Shown piece by piece: positions 53,872 through 61,644 of a stretch of 64,000 nt of DNA. Under the pieces are notes generated by a model. That model was not told where the DNA came from. It searched no databases and was given only the letters and a program-made list of their open reading frames with translations. The DNA is taken from positions 372,001-436,000 of the forward strand of contig NZ_QMHP01000003.1 in the NCBI RefSeq assembly GCF_003313335.1, read 5' to 3'. Each line of letters opens with the position of its first letter. Position 1 is the stretch's first letter. The stretch comes from Pedobacter zeaxanthinifaciens. Its GTDB lineage: Bacteria; Bacteroidota; Bacteroidia; Sphingobacteriales; Sphingobacteriaceae. Both the position numbers and the translations under genes were made by a program.

Positions 53872-55065
53872 ATGACACAAGTTTTCCACACTAAGAGCAA
53901 GGTAATTATTACCTGTAATAAAAGGCTATCATCTTACCTAACAAAAGAAGTAGAAGAATTAGGCTACGACATTGTTAGGGTTTTTCCAACAGGCGTTGAG
54001 CTTAACATTACCCTCAACGAGTGCATCAAACTTAACCTCAATCTTCGTTGCGCCAGCCAAGTGCTTTACAGCTTAAAGAACTTCAACGCTAAAAACCCCG
54101 AAGAACTTTATGAGGCTTTATACGCCATGGAATGGGAAGAATTGATAGATTTTGCAGGTTATTTCTCTGTTACTTCAAATGTAGATAACGACTTTATCAC
54201 TACACCGTTGTTTGCAAATTTGAAGGTGAAAGATGCAATTGTAGATAGAATCAAAGCGAAAAAAGGTATGCGACCAAATAGTGGTGCAGATGCCAACAAA
54301 GCGGTGGTACATTTATATTGGAAAGGTGATGATGCCACCATTTTTGTAGATACCAGTGGCGAAACCTTAAGTAAGCATAGTTATAGGAAAATTCCTGGCA
54401 AAGCGCCAATGCTGGAAGCGCTAGCGGCTAGTGTAATTATGGCAACAAATTGGGACAAAAAATCCCCTTTTGTTAACCCAATGTGTGGCTCTGGAACTTT
54501 AGCAATTGAAGCCGCTTTATTGGCCAGTAATCGCAGGCCAGGATTGTTTCGCATGAACTACGGATTTATGCACCTGATTGGCTATGAAGAAGAGGTATTT
54601 TTTGCTGAACGTAGAATTTTAAAGGATCAAGTAGTTAAGGACATTGATGTTCAAATTATAGCTACTGATCTCTCTGCTGATGCAGTAGATATTAGCCAGA
54701 AAAACGCCAAAACCGCTGGAGTAGACCAATTAATTCAGTTTAGTGTTTGTGATTTTGCTGATACGCCAGTGCCTGAAAAAGCTAATGGCGTAGTGATTTT
54801 TAACCCTGAATATGGGGAAAGGCTTGGCACACACAGCAAACTAGAAATTACCTATAAACGCATGGGCGATTTTATGAAGACCCAATGCAAAGGTTACTAC
54901 GGTTATATTTTCACTGGAAATCCTGATTTAGCCAAGAAAATAGGCTTAAAAGCTGATAAGAAGATAGAGTTTTACAATGGCAAGCTTGATTGCAGAATGC
55001 TAGAATACGAATTGTATGATGGCAGTCGCCGACCAGAAAACGAAAGGCCACAAAAGCACACCTAG
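53872..55065 (+). CDS. THUMP-containing class I RNA methyltransferase (RlmL-N/RlmK-like)
   Basis: A 397-residue enzyme. The frame is open from 53761, but the ATG at 53872 gives the expected N-terminus 'MTQVFHTKSKVIITCNKRLS'. A THUMP RNA-binding domain (about 40-155) precedes a Rossmann methyltransferase domain with SAM motif 'NPMCGSGTLAIEAALLA' (about 203-219) and catalytic 'NPEYGERLG' (about 307), a variant of the NPPY motif. It resembles the rRNA guanine N2-methyltransferases that modify 23S rRNA. It starts back to back with DUF3127. The exact target base is inferred. Confidence 0.9.
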   Translation: MTQVFHTKSKVIITCNKRLSSYLTKEVEELGYDIVRVFPTGVELNITLNECIKLNLNLRCASQVLYSLKNFNAKNPEELYEALYAMEWEELIDFAGYFSVTSNVDNDFITTPLFANLKVKDAIVDRIKAKKGMRPNSGADANKAVVHLYWKGDDATIFVDTSGETLSKHSYRKIPGKAPMLEALAASVIMATNWDKKSPFVNPMCGSGTLAIEAALLASNRRPGLFRMNYGFMHLIGYEEEVFFAERRILKDQVVKDIDVQIIATDLSADAVDISQKNAKTAGVDQLIQFSVCDFADTPVPEKANGVVIFNPEYGERLGTHSKLEITYKRMGDFMKTQCKGYYGYIFTGNPDLAKKIGLKADKKIEFYNGKLDCRMLEYELYDGSRRPENERPQKHT

Positions 55066-55160
55066 CGCCTCTAAAACTTTATTCCGTTGCTTGCTAATTG
55101 CACCAGTTGTGGATTGGCAGAGTTTTTGTAAAATTGTTCGCACATTTAACTACCTACACT

Positions 55161-55397
55161 ATGAACGAAACTTACAAAAAGGAGATGCAACGCATTGCTC
55201 TTCGAATCAGAAAAGTAAGAGAGTACAAAAATTACTCTCAAGAGTATCTGGCTAAAAAAATCGGAATCTCGCAAAATGCCTACAGTAAAATCGAATTGGG
55301 CTACAGCAAAATCACTCTAGACCGACTTTTTCACATTGCTAAATTACTTGATGTGGATACGAATGAGCTCCTTATGACCAAACGAAACGCTATTTAA
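55161..55397 (+). CDS. Small XRE-family helix-turn-helix protein
   Basis: A 78-residue DNA-binding protein that is almost only a HTH_XRE domain: 'IALRIRKVREYKNYSQEYLAKKIGISQNAYSKIELGYSKI' runs over about 12-52. The ATG at 55161 is chosen over the long 5' extension from 55098. There is no toxin partner or phage gene beside it. It is followed by a terminator (55418-55455), so it is expressed as a single small gene. Such stand-alone XRE proteins in Bacteroidota are often regulators with unknown targets. Confidence 0.87.
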   Translation: MNETYKKEMQRIALRIRKVREYKNYSQEYLAKKIGISQNAYSKIELGYSKITLDRLFHIAKLLDVDTNELLMTKRNAI

Positions 55398-55417
55398 AGT
55401 TTTCTTTCTAGCAACCT

Positions 55418-55455
55418 AAAATATGCTTGTAATAATTTGCAAGCATATTTTTTTT
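55418..55455 (+). terminator. Intrinsic terminator after the XRE gene
   Basis: AAATATGCTTG pairs with CAAGCATATTT around a 10-base loop, followed by a T run. Confidence 0.9.
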
Positions 55456-55519
55456 GCTTAAAATCCAATGTTTTGGCCACAACAGCAAAGTAGTTCTTCC
55501 TATGCAACAGCCAATCCGT

Positions 55520-55527
55520 TACCTTTG
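55520..55527 (+). promoter_or_regulatory. TAnnTTTG -7 box for the HD-domain gene
   Basis: TACCTTTG matches the consensus and ends 5 bases before the ATG, so the leader is nearly absent. Confidence 0.5.
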
Positions 55528-55532
55528 CAAGC

Positions 55533-56180
55533 ATGCAACACATCATCGCCAAAACCATTGCCTTTGTTAAAGAAACCCTAGCCACTGCCGAGGCTGGCCA
55601 CGACTGGTTTCATATAGAACGAGTTTATAAAACAGCTCAGAAAATCAACCAAAAAGAAAAGGCCGACGAACTAATTGTGGCCTTAGCGGCCCTATTACAT
55701 GATATTGCAGATAGCAAGTTTAACAACGGCGATGAAGAAATTGGGCCACGGAAAGCTGGCGAATTTTTAGAGCACATTGGCGTAGATGCTGAAGTGATTA
55801 ACGAAGTAAAGCTCATCATTAAAAACTTATCCTTCAAGGCCAGTTTAGGCGAAATCAATTATTCGTCAAAAGAATTAAATGTAGTGCAAGATGCCGACAG
55901 GCTTGACGCCATTGGAGCGATAGGAATTGCTAGAGCTTTTACTTATGGCGGCTTTAAAAACCGAGTGCTTTACGACCCTGAGATTAAGCCCAATTTGAAT
56001 ATGAGCAAAGAGGAGTACAAAAACACTACCGCACCAACCATCAACCATTTTTACGAAAAACTCCTGTTACTTAAAGATTTAATGAAGACACCTGCCGGCA
56101 AAGCTATGGCACAAAAACGCCACGAATTTATGCTAAGCTATTTATCGCAATTCTACGCTGAATGGGAAGGTGAAAAATAA
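55533..56180 (+). CDS. HD-domain phosphohydrolase (YedJ/YpgQ-like)
   Basis: A 215-residue cytosolic metal-dependent phosphohydrolase of the HD superfamily. 'AGHDWFHIERVYKTAQ' gives the first His (H23), 'LLHDIADSKF' is the HD doublet, and 'DADRLDAIGAIGIARAFTYGG' carries the later Asp ligand. Related YpgQ-type proteins hydrolyse nucleotides such as (d)NTPs to monophosphates. It lies 50 bp upstream of the radical-SAM DNA-repair-like gene, but that gene has its own palindromic promoter, so a shared role is only a possibility (for example nucleotide pool cleaning). Confidence 0.88.
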   Translation: MQHIIAKTIAFVKETLATAEAGHDWFHIERVYKTAQKINQKEKADELIVALAALLHDIADSKFNNGDEEIGPRKAGEFLEHIGVDAEVINEVKLIIKNLSFKASLGEINYSSKELNVVQDADRLDAIGAIGIARAFTYGGFKNRVLYDPEIKPNLNMSKEEYKNTTAPTINHFYEKLLLLKDLMKTPAGKAMAQKRHEFMLSYLSQFYAEWEGEK

Positions 56181-56194
56181 TACTAAATTAAATA

Positions 56195-56225
56195 GCTATT
56201 TTGCTATATTTGTTAGCAAAATAGC
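56195..56225 (+). promoter_or_regulatory. Palindromic operator over the -7 box of the radical-SAM gene
   Basis: GCTATTTTGCTA (56195-56206) and TAGCAAAATAGC (56214-56225) are perfect 12-bp arms with a 7-base centre. TATATTTG (56205-56212), a perfect TAnnTTTG box, lies across the centre. The right arm ends 5 bases before the ATG at 56231. A bound dimeric repressor would block polymerase directly. Confidence 0.7.
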
Positions 56226-56230
56226 AAATC

Positions 56231-57487
56231 ATGTCGGAAAGGTTAATTGAAAAGTTAAATATATTGGCAGATGCCGCCAAGTATGATGTTTCTTGTTCTT
56301 CTAGTGGTAGCGACAGAAAAAACACGAACAAAGGTTTAGGCAATGGACACCACTCGGGGATTTGCCATACCTACACGGAAGATGGCCGTTGTGTATCACT
56401 ACTGAAAATTTTACTCACCAACCATTGCATTTTTGATTGCGCCTATTGTGTTTCGAGGCGCAGCAACGACATTGAACGAGCCGCTTTTACCGTTGATGAA
56501 GTAGTGGAGCTTACGATGAATTTTTACAGAAGAAATTACATTGAGGGTCTTTTCTTAAGCTCGGGAATTTTTAAAAATGCTGATTTTACCATGGAACGTT
56601 TGCTGCGTGTGGTTAAAAAACTCCGATTGGAAGAAAACTACAACGGCTACATTCATTTAAAAACTATCCCAGGTGCAAGTGACGAGCTAATTACCGAGGC
56701 TGGCCTTTATGCCGATAGGATGAGCATCAATTTGGAGATGCCTACAGAAACGGGACTTAAGTTGCTAGCTCCAGAAAAAAGTCACGACGATGTGGTGAAA
56801 CCATTGGGCTTTGTAAAAAATCAAATCATCCAATTTAAGGAAGAAAAGAAACTAATTAAAAGTGTTCCAAAATTTGTTCCGGCCGGACAAAGTACACAAA
56901 TGGTAATAGGCGCTACTCCTGAAACCGACAAGGATATTATGTATACCGCGGCCAAGTTCTACAAAAATTTTTCACTTAAAAGGGTTTATTACTCCGGTTA
57001 TATTCCCATTAGTAATGACAGCCGGATGCCTGTTTTAGGCACACAACCGCCTTTGCTACGAGAAAACAGACTTTACCAAACAGATTGGCTAATGCGTTTT
57101 TACGGATTTGATGTAAGGGAGCTGCTAAACGAGGAAAATCCGCACTTAGATACCGATATCGATCCAAAATTGAGTTGGGCTTTGCGAAACCTTCATCATT
57201 TCCCAATTGATATCAACACCGCAGATTACCAAATGATACTAAGGGTTCCGGGAATCGGTGTAGGATCAGCACAAAAAATTGTTCAAGCTCGTAAGTTTGG
57301 AAAGCTGTACATCCATCAACTTAAAAAAATCGGCATTGCCTACAACAGAGCCAAACATTTTATTACCTGTGCAGATAGCCCTTTTCAACTGAAGGATTTT
57401 CAAGGACACCAAATTAAAGGTTTCATTTTAGCTGAAAGCCAAAGCAAGTATTTAAAAACTGCCAATAATCAGATGCTGTTATTTTAA
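56231..57487 (+). CDS. Putative DNA modification/repair radical SAM protein (TIGR03916 type)
   Basis: A 418-residue radical-SAM enzyme: the cluster motif 'CIFDCAYC' gives Cys66, Cys70 and Cys73 (CxxxCxxC). An N-terminal segment with 'GICHTYTEDGRCVSLLKILL' precedes the core. A helix-hairpin-helix DNA-binding element lies near the C-terminus ('INTADYQMILRVPGIGVGSA', about 329-348). This combination matches the uncharacterised family of putative DNA-repair radical SAM proteins that pair with the TIGR03915 protein, here encoded next. The palindromic operator at its promoter suggests tight, perhaps damage-responsive control. The reaction is not known. Confidence 0.85.
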   Translation: MSERLIEKLNILADAAKYDVSCSSSGSDRKNTNKGLGNGHHSGICHTYTEDGRCVSLLKILLTNHCIFDCAYCVSRRSNDIERAAFTVDEVVELTMNFYRRNYIEGLFLSSGIFKNADFTMERLLRVVKKLRLEENYNGYIHLKTIPGASDELITEAGLYADRMSINLEMPTETGLKLLAPEKSHDDVVKPLGFVKNQIIQFKEEKKLIKSVPKFVPAGQSTQMVIGATPETDKDIMYTAAKFYKNFSLKRVYYSGYIPISNDSRMPVLGTQPPLLRENRLYQTDWLMRFYGFDVRELLNEENPHLDTDIDPKLSWALRNLHHFPIDINTADYQMILRVPGIGVGSAQKIVQARKFGKLYIHQLKKIGIAYNRAKHFITCADSPFQLKDFQGHQIKGFILAESQSKYLKTANNQMLLF

Positions 57488-57562
57488 TTTAAGGCAGCTC
57501 ATTTTTTTGAATCTGTAAAGGCAAATGCAACATGTAATTAACAATTAACCATTCAAGCTAGC

Positions 57563-58318
57563 ATGATTTACACCTACGATGGAAGTTTAGAGGGCTTACT
57601 AACCGCCGTTTTCGAATGGTTTGAACGGAAACCCGGAGCAATAAGTTTGGTTACTGAGGAAAGGTACCAACCGGATGCCTTTACATCTTGTTTCGAAGTG
57701 CTAACCAACAGGTCCAAAGCTGATAGGGTTTGGAAGGGATTGGCTAGTCGTTTGGACAGGGATTGGATGCGCAAAGCCTATTGCACTTTTCTTTCTGAAA
57801 TTCCTGAAATGCAGCAAGAACTATTTCTGTTCATCTGCTATGTTTTTCAGCATCAGGCAGGTGCCGAAAAAAATTACGGGAACACTCACGTTTTAAATAT
57901 AGCTCAAACAGCAAGAAAGGTAGAGCGGGAAAAACATCGAATGGAGGCTTTCATCAGATTTCAACAAACTGCAGATGGCATTTTTTACTGTGGAATTGAC
58001 CCCGATTTTAATGTAATTCCGTTGATTGTAAATCATTTTAAAAATAGATACGCAGATCAGCAATGGGTTATTTATGATTTAAAACGGCATTATGGGATTT
58101 TCTATGACTTGCATACGGTTGAAGAAATTGAAATGAATGTTGATCTTCAGCAACTAAAACATGCCAAACAAACACTTTTGGACCAGAAAGAGCAGCTGTA
58201 TGCCGATTTATGGAAGAACTATTTCAAAAGTACCAATATTGTAGCTAGGAAAAACACCAAGCTGCATACGCAACATGTGCCTAAACGTTATTGGAAATAT
58301 CTCACAGAAAAACTATAA
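57563..58318 (+). CDS. Partner protein of the radical-SAM DNA-repair module (TIGR03915 type)
   Basis: A 251-residue soluble protein that typically accompanies the radical-SAM gene. It begins 'MIYTYDGSLEGLLTAVFEWF', as does the family, with conserved 'VRKVEREKHRMEAFIRFQQT'-like stretch here as 'ARKVEREKHRMEAFIRFQ' (about 120-137) and 'YGIFYDLHTVEEI'. I see no known catalytic motif. A DUF4130-type C-terminal region is likely. It starts 75 bp after the radical-SAM stop with no terminator between, so one transcript is likely. The biochemical role is unknown: a substrate adaptor or a nuclease/glycosylase-like partner are both possible. Confidence 0.8.
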   Translation: MIYTYDGSLEGLLTAVFEWFERKPGAISLVTEERYQPDAFTSCFEVLTNRSKADRVWKGLASRLDRDWMRKAYCTFLSEIPEMQQELFLFICYVFQHQAGAEKNYGNTHVLNIAQTARKVEREKHRMEAFIRFQQTADGIFYCGIDPDFNVIPLIVNHFKNRYADQQWVIYDLKRHYGIFYDLHTVEEIEMNVDLQQLKHAKQTLLDQKEQLYADLWKNYFKSTNIVARKNTKLHTQHVPKRYWKYLTEKL

Positions 58319-58406
58319 AGCGGCCGGCAAAGTGATTTTTATAAAGCAGCTAGTTTTTATGAATCAATCTACAAGGTTTGAAATGAGTTAAAAATTAGGC
58401 CGATAG

Positions 58407-58440
58407 TTAACAATTTCTTAACTTAATAGCTTTAGTTTTG
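58407..58440 (+). promoter_or_regulatory. Candidate Pho box plus -7 box upstream of the PhoR-like kinase
   Basis: TTAACAA (58407-58413) and TTAACTT (58418-58424) are 7-bp direct repeats with a 4-bp spacer, followed 8 bp later by TAGTTTTG (58433-58440, TAnnTTTG). The geometry of 7-bp repeats at 11-bp pitch is that of a PhoB site, and it takes the place of a -33 element. Confidence 0.6.
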
Positions 58441-58444
58441 TAAC

Positions 58445-59497
58445 ATGAAGTTTAGTGTACTAGTTCTTATAACTGCCTTAGCGGTAGGCCTGTCTATTGG
58501 TTTGGTTAATTATCATTTTCAACAAAGCTGGTACTATCTACTAATTTCGTTTGGCGTTTCTTTTGGCACTAGTTTTCTAGTGTTTTACTACCTTTTAGAA
58601 AAATACATCTACAGTAAAATCAAACTTATTTACAAGCTTATTCATAACTTAAAATTGGGTAAGGATTTAAAAGAAGCGCTTGGTGAATATGTAAGTTCAG
58701 ACCCAATTAATGATGTACAGCAAGAAGTTGAAGAATGGGCAGGTGCTAAGAAAAAGGAAATCGAGCTTCTCAAAAAACAAGAGCAATTTAGGAGAGAATT
58801 TCTTTCCAATGTATCTCACGAGTTTAAAACGCCACTTTTTGCTATACAAGGTTACATTGAAACTTTGCAGGATTGCATTACCGACGATCCTGAAACGGCT
58901 TTAAAATTTCTTAAAAAAGCGGAAAATAATATTGAAAGGTTAAGCTATTTAATTAAAGATTTAGATTCCATTTCTAAATTAGAAACCGGCGAAATACCTA
59001 TCAATTACACCAAATTTGACGTAGTGCCTTTAGTAAAAGAAGTTTTTGAAATATTGGAAGATAAAGCTACTAGCAACGGTACCAAGCTGATTTTTAAAGA
59101 CAAATACACTACACCAACCATGGTACATGCCGACCGCGAAAAGGTGAGACAGGTAGTGATTAATTTAATACAGAATTCCATTAAATATGGGCGTGAAAAC
59201 GGCTCTACTTCCATTAAAATATTTGAATTACACGACCAATATTTGATAGAAGTGACAGATGATGGCATGGGCATCGAAGAAAAACATTTACCTCGCCTAT
59301 TTGAAAGATTTTACCGCATTGACTCACACCGGTCGAGAAAGGAAGGCGGTACAGGACTGGGATTAGCCATTGTGAAGCACATTTTGGAAGCGCACCAGCA
59401 AACCATTTCTGTAAGGAGTACTCCAAATATTGGAACCACCTTTGCCTTTACGCTTCAAAAAAGTGTTGAGCCATTGTTACCGTACGGTAAAAAATAA
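58445..59497 (+). CDS. PhoR-like membrane sensor histidine kinase
   Basis: A 350-residue kinase with two N-terminal membrane helices (about 4-23 and 29-50), a short linker, HisKA with His125 ('FLSNVSHEFKTPLFAIQGYI') and HATPase motifs 'NLIQNSIKYG', 'VTDDGMGIE' and 'GTGLGLAIV'. There is no large periplasmic domain. This matches PhoR of Bacteroidota, which senses phosphate through its transporter. No response regulator is adjacent, but the next genes (DUF47 and Pit) are phosphate-linked and share the same promoter architecture. Gene name withheld because the partner phoB is not in the window. Confidence 0.85.
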   Translation: MKFSVLVLITALAVGLSIGLVNYHFQQSWYYLLISFGVSFGTSFLVFYYLLEKYIYSKIKLIYKLIHNLKLGKDLKEALGEYVSSDPINDVQQEVEEWAGAKKKEIELLKKQEQFRREFLSNVSHEFKTPLFAIQGYIETLQDCITDDPETALKFLKKAENNIERLSYLIKDLDSISKLETGEIPINYTKFDVVPLVKEVFEILEDKATSNGTKLIFKDKYTTPTMVHADREKVRQVVINLIQNSIKYGRENGSTSIKIFELHDQYLIEVTDDGMGIEEKHLPRLFERFYRIDSHRSRKEGGTGLGLAIVKHILEAHQQTISVRSTPNIGTTFAFTLQKSVEPLLPYGKK

Positions 59498-59590
59498 ACA
59501 CACCACAACCTCAATTATTTCAGCCAAAGGCTAATTTTACAGATTTTCAACTGTTTACAAGCCAAGCAACATTTAAAATAGTAGCCAAAG

Positions 59591-59624
59591 TTAACATTAA
59601 CTTAACATTGCGGTTTTACTTTTG
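59591..59624 (+). promoter_or_regulatory. Candidate Pho box plus -7 box upstream of DUF47-pit
   Basis: TTAACAT (59591-59597) and TTAACAT (59602-59608) are identical 7-bp direct repeats with a 4-bp spacer, followed 8 bp later by TACTTTTG (59617-59624, TAnnTTTG). Spacing is identical to the site before the PhoR-like kinase. Confidence 0.65.
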
Positions 59625-59642
59625 CATCATATTAAATAAGAT

Positions 59643-60284
59643 ATGAATAACATTTTTAGCTTCTTTACCCCTAAGGATAAAAAATTCCAGCCATTATTTG
59701 AACAAGCCGGAAGTAACGTTAGGAAAATTGCGGAAGCACTTTTAACGGTAGTTACTGTTAACGACATTGAAAAAAGAAAAGAAGCCATTAAAGAAGTGGA
59801 GCGCCTTGAACACGTTGGCGATGACATTACCCACACCATCTTTATTGAGCTGAGCAAAAACTTCATCACTCCTTTTGACAGGGAAGATATTCATGCTTTA
59901 GCTAGTGCAATTGATGATATTGCCGACTATATCCACGCTTCAGCTGGAAACATTGAGCTTTATAACGTACAGAACATTGGCGAGCCGATGGTTAAATTGG
60001 CAGAATTGCTAGTGGAAATGTGTACCGATTTAGAAAAAGCAATTAAAGAATTAAGAAGCTTTAAAAATATTAGAGTAATTGCTGATGCTTGCGTAAGAAT
60101 TAACAGTGCCGAAAACCAAGCTGATTACACTTGTAACCTAGCTATTGCACGTTTGTTTGAGTTTGAAACTAATGCTATTGAACTAATTAGACAGAAAGAA
60201 GTACTACAAACTTTAGAAATTGCAACTGATAAATGTGAAGATGCAGCAAACGTACTTGAATCTATCTTAGTTAAAAACGCATAA
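59643..60284 (+). CDS. DUF47 / PhoU-like phosphate transport regulator
   Basis: A 213-residue all-helical protein of the DUF47 (TIGR00153) family, a PhoU relative that accompanies and probably modulates Pit transporters. PhoU-like metal-binding Glu/Asp clusters are visible as 'ERLEHVGDDITHTIFIEL' (about 49-66) and 'FDREDIHALASAIDDIADYI' (about 79-98). The gene begins 18 bases after a TAnnTTTG box and ends 6 bases before the Pit gene, so the two form an operon. The preceding direct repeats suggest control by a PhoB-like regulator. Confidence 0.93.
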   Translation: MNNIFSFFTPKDKKFQPLFEQAGSNVRKIAEALLTVVTVNDIEKRKEAIKEVERLEHVGDDITHTIFIELSKNFITPFDREDIHALASAIDDIADYIHASAGNIELYNVQNIGEPMVKLAELLVEMCTDLEKAIKELRSFKNIRVIADACVRINSAENQADYTCNLAIARLFEFETNAIELIRQKEVLQTLEIATDKCEDAANVLESILVKNA

Positions 60285-60290
60285 TCAATT

Positions 60291-61583
60291 ATGGCTATAT
60301 TATTAACTATTATTGTTTTAGCCCTCATCTTCGATTACATCAACGGTTTTCATGATGCGGCTAATGCAATTGCAACCATTGTAGCTACTAAGGTACTTAC
60401 CCCTTTTCAAGCTGTAGTGTGGGCTGCATTTTTCAACTTTTTGGCCTATTGGGTTTTTGGTTTTGGCGTTGCCGATACCGTAGCTAAAACTGCCAATACT
60501 ATGGAAATTAATTTGACCGTTATTTTAGCCGGTGTTATTGCAGCAATTATTTGGAACCTACTAACGTGGTGGTTCGGGATACCTTCCAGTTCATCACACA
60601 CCCTTATTGGCGGTTTTGCAGGTGCAGCCATTGCTCACGCTGGCCTAGATGTAGTAAACTGGTACAAAGAAGGTAAAGCGGGAGAGCTTCCAACTGGTGT
60701 TTTAGTGATTATTGGATTTATTGTACTTGCTCCACTCATTGGTGCTGTAGTTTCATACTGTATATCTGTTTGGCTATTGCATTCGGCTAAAAAGAGCATA
60801 GGGCCTAAGCTTTTTACGCTTGCGCTGATGATTGCTACGGTAGTTTTTGTGTACTTCCAAATGGTCCCTTATGACAAAATACACAAGCCTCGTTTCGAAT
60901 CACATTTTTGGAGTGTAGCGTTTGAGTCTCATAACATCAAATGGTTTTTAGTTTCGTTTATCGTACTTACCATTAGTTCTTTTTGTTTGATATTCAGCTT
61001 CCTAAGCCATCATCAATCAACCAAATGGTTAAAAAAGATGCAGCTTTTATCATCTGCGGCTTTCAGTTTAGGGCACGGCGGAAACGATTCGCAAAAAGTA
61101 ATGGGTATTATAGCCGCAGCTGTGGTAGTTTATATCCACCAGAGCGGCTCTACACTTGCGGATATGCCAAGCTGGCTACAAGTAGTGCTTCCTTCGAAAG
61201 ACGCTTTAGGAGACGAAATACCAGGCCAAATGCCATCATGGATTCCGTTAGCTTGTTATAGCGCCATAGCAGTAGGTACATTAAGCGGTGGTTGGAAAAT
61301 TGTAAAAACAATGGGCTCTAAAATCACCAAAGTTACGCCATTTGAAGGGGTAACTGCTGAAACTGCCGGAGCTTTAACCTTATATTTTACAGAACATTTA
61401 AAAGTGCCTGTAAGTACCACTCACACCATCACAGGTTCAATTATCGGATCAGGATTAACTAAAGGCACATCAGCGGTTAAATGGGGAGTTACTGTAAAGC
61501 TGGTTTGGGCTTGGGTATTAACAATTCCTGTTTCTGCAGCGCTGGCAGCTATCATTTATTACATCCTTAAAATATTCATTTAA
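60291..61583 (+). CDS. Inorganic phosphate transporter, PiT family
   Basis: A low-affinity phosphate (metal-phosphate) symporter of the inner membrane. The 430-residue protein has about ten hydrophobic segments and both inverted PD001131 signatures: 'DYINGFHDAANAIATIVAT' (about 15-33) and 'LGHGGNDSQKVMGIIAAAVV' (about 260). Further hallmarks are 'IPSSSSHTLIGGFAGAAIAH' and 'VPVSTTHTITGSIIGSG'. It is second in the DUF47-pit operon and ends at a strong terminator. No truncation. Confidence 0.95.
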   Translation: MAILLTIIVLALIFDYINGFHDAANAIATIVATKVLTPFQAVVWAAFFNFLAYWVFGFGVADTVAKTANTMEINLTVILAGVIAAIIWNLLTWWFGIPSSSSHTLIGGFAGAAIAHAGLDVVNWYKEGKAGELPTGVLVIIGFIVLAPLIGAVVSYCISVWLLHSAKKSIGPKLFTLALMIATVVFVYFQMVPYDKIHKPRFESHFWSVAFESHNIKWFLVSFIVLTISSFCLIFSFLSHHQSTKWLKKMQLLSSAAFSLGHGGNDSQKVMGIIAAAVVVYIHQSGSTLADMPSWLQVVLPSKDALGDEIPGQMPSWIPLACYSAIAVGTLSGGWKIVKTMGSKITKVTPFEGVTAETAGALTLYFTEHLKVPVSTTHTITGSIIGSGLTKGTSAVKWGVTVKLVWAWVLTIPVSAALAAIIYYILKIFI

Positions 61584-61603
61584 ATTCATTTATTGAATAA
61601 CTG

Positions 61604-61644
61604 AAAACGGCAGCTAATTAATACTTAGCTGCCGTTTTTGTTTT
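61604..61644 (+). terminator. Intrinsic terminator after the Pit gene
   Basis: AAAACGGCAGCTAA pairs perfectly with TTAGCTGCCGTTTT around a 7-base loop, followed by T-rich sequence. Confidence 0.95.
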
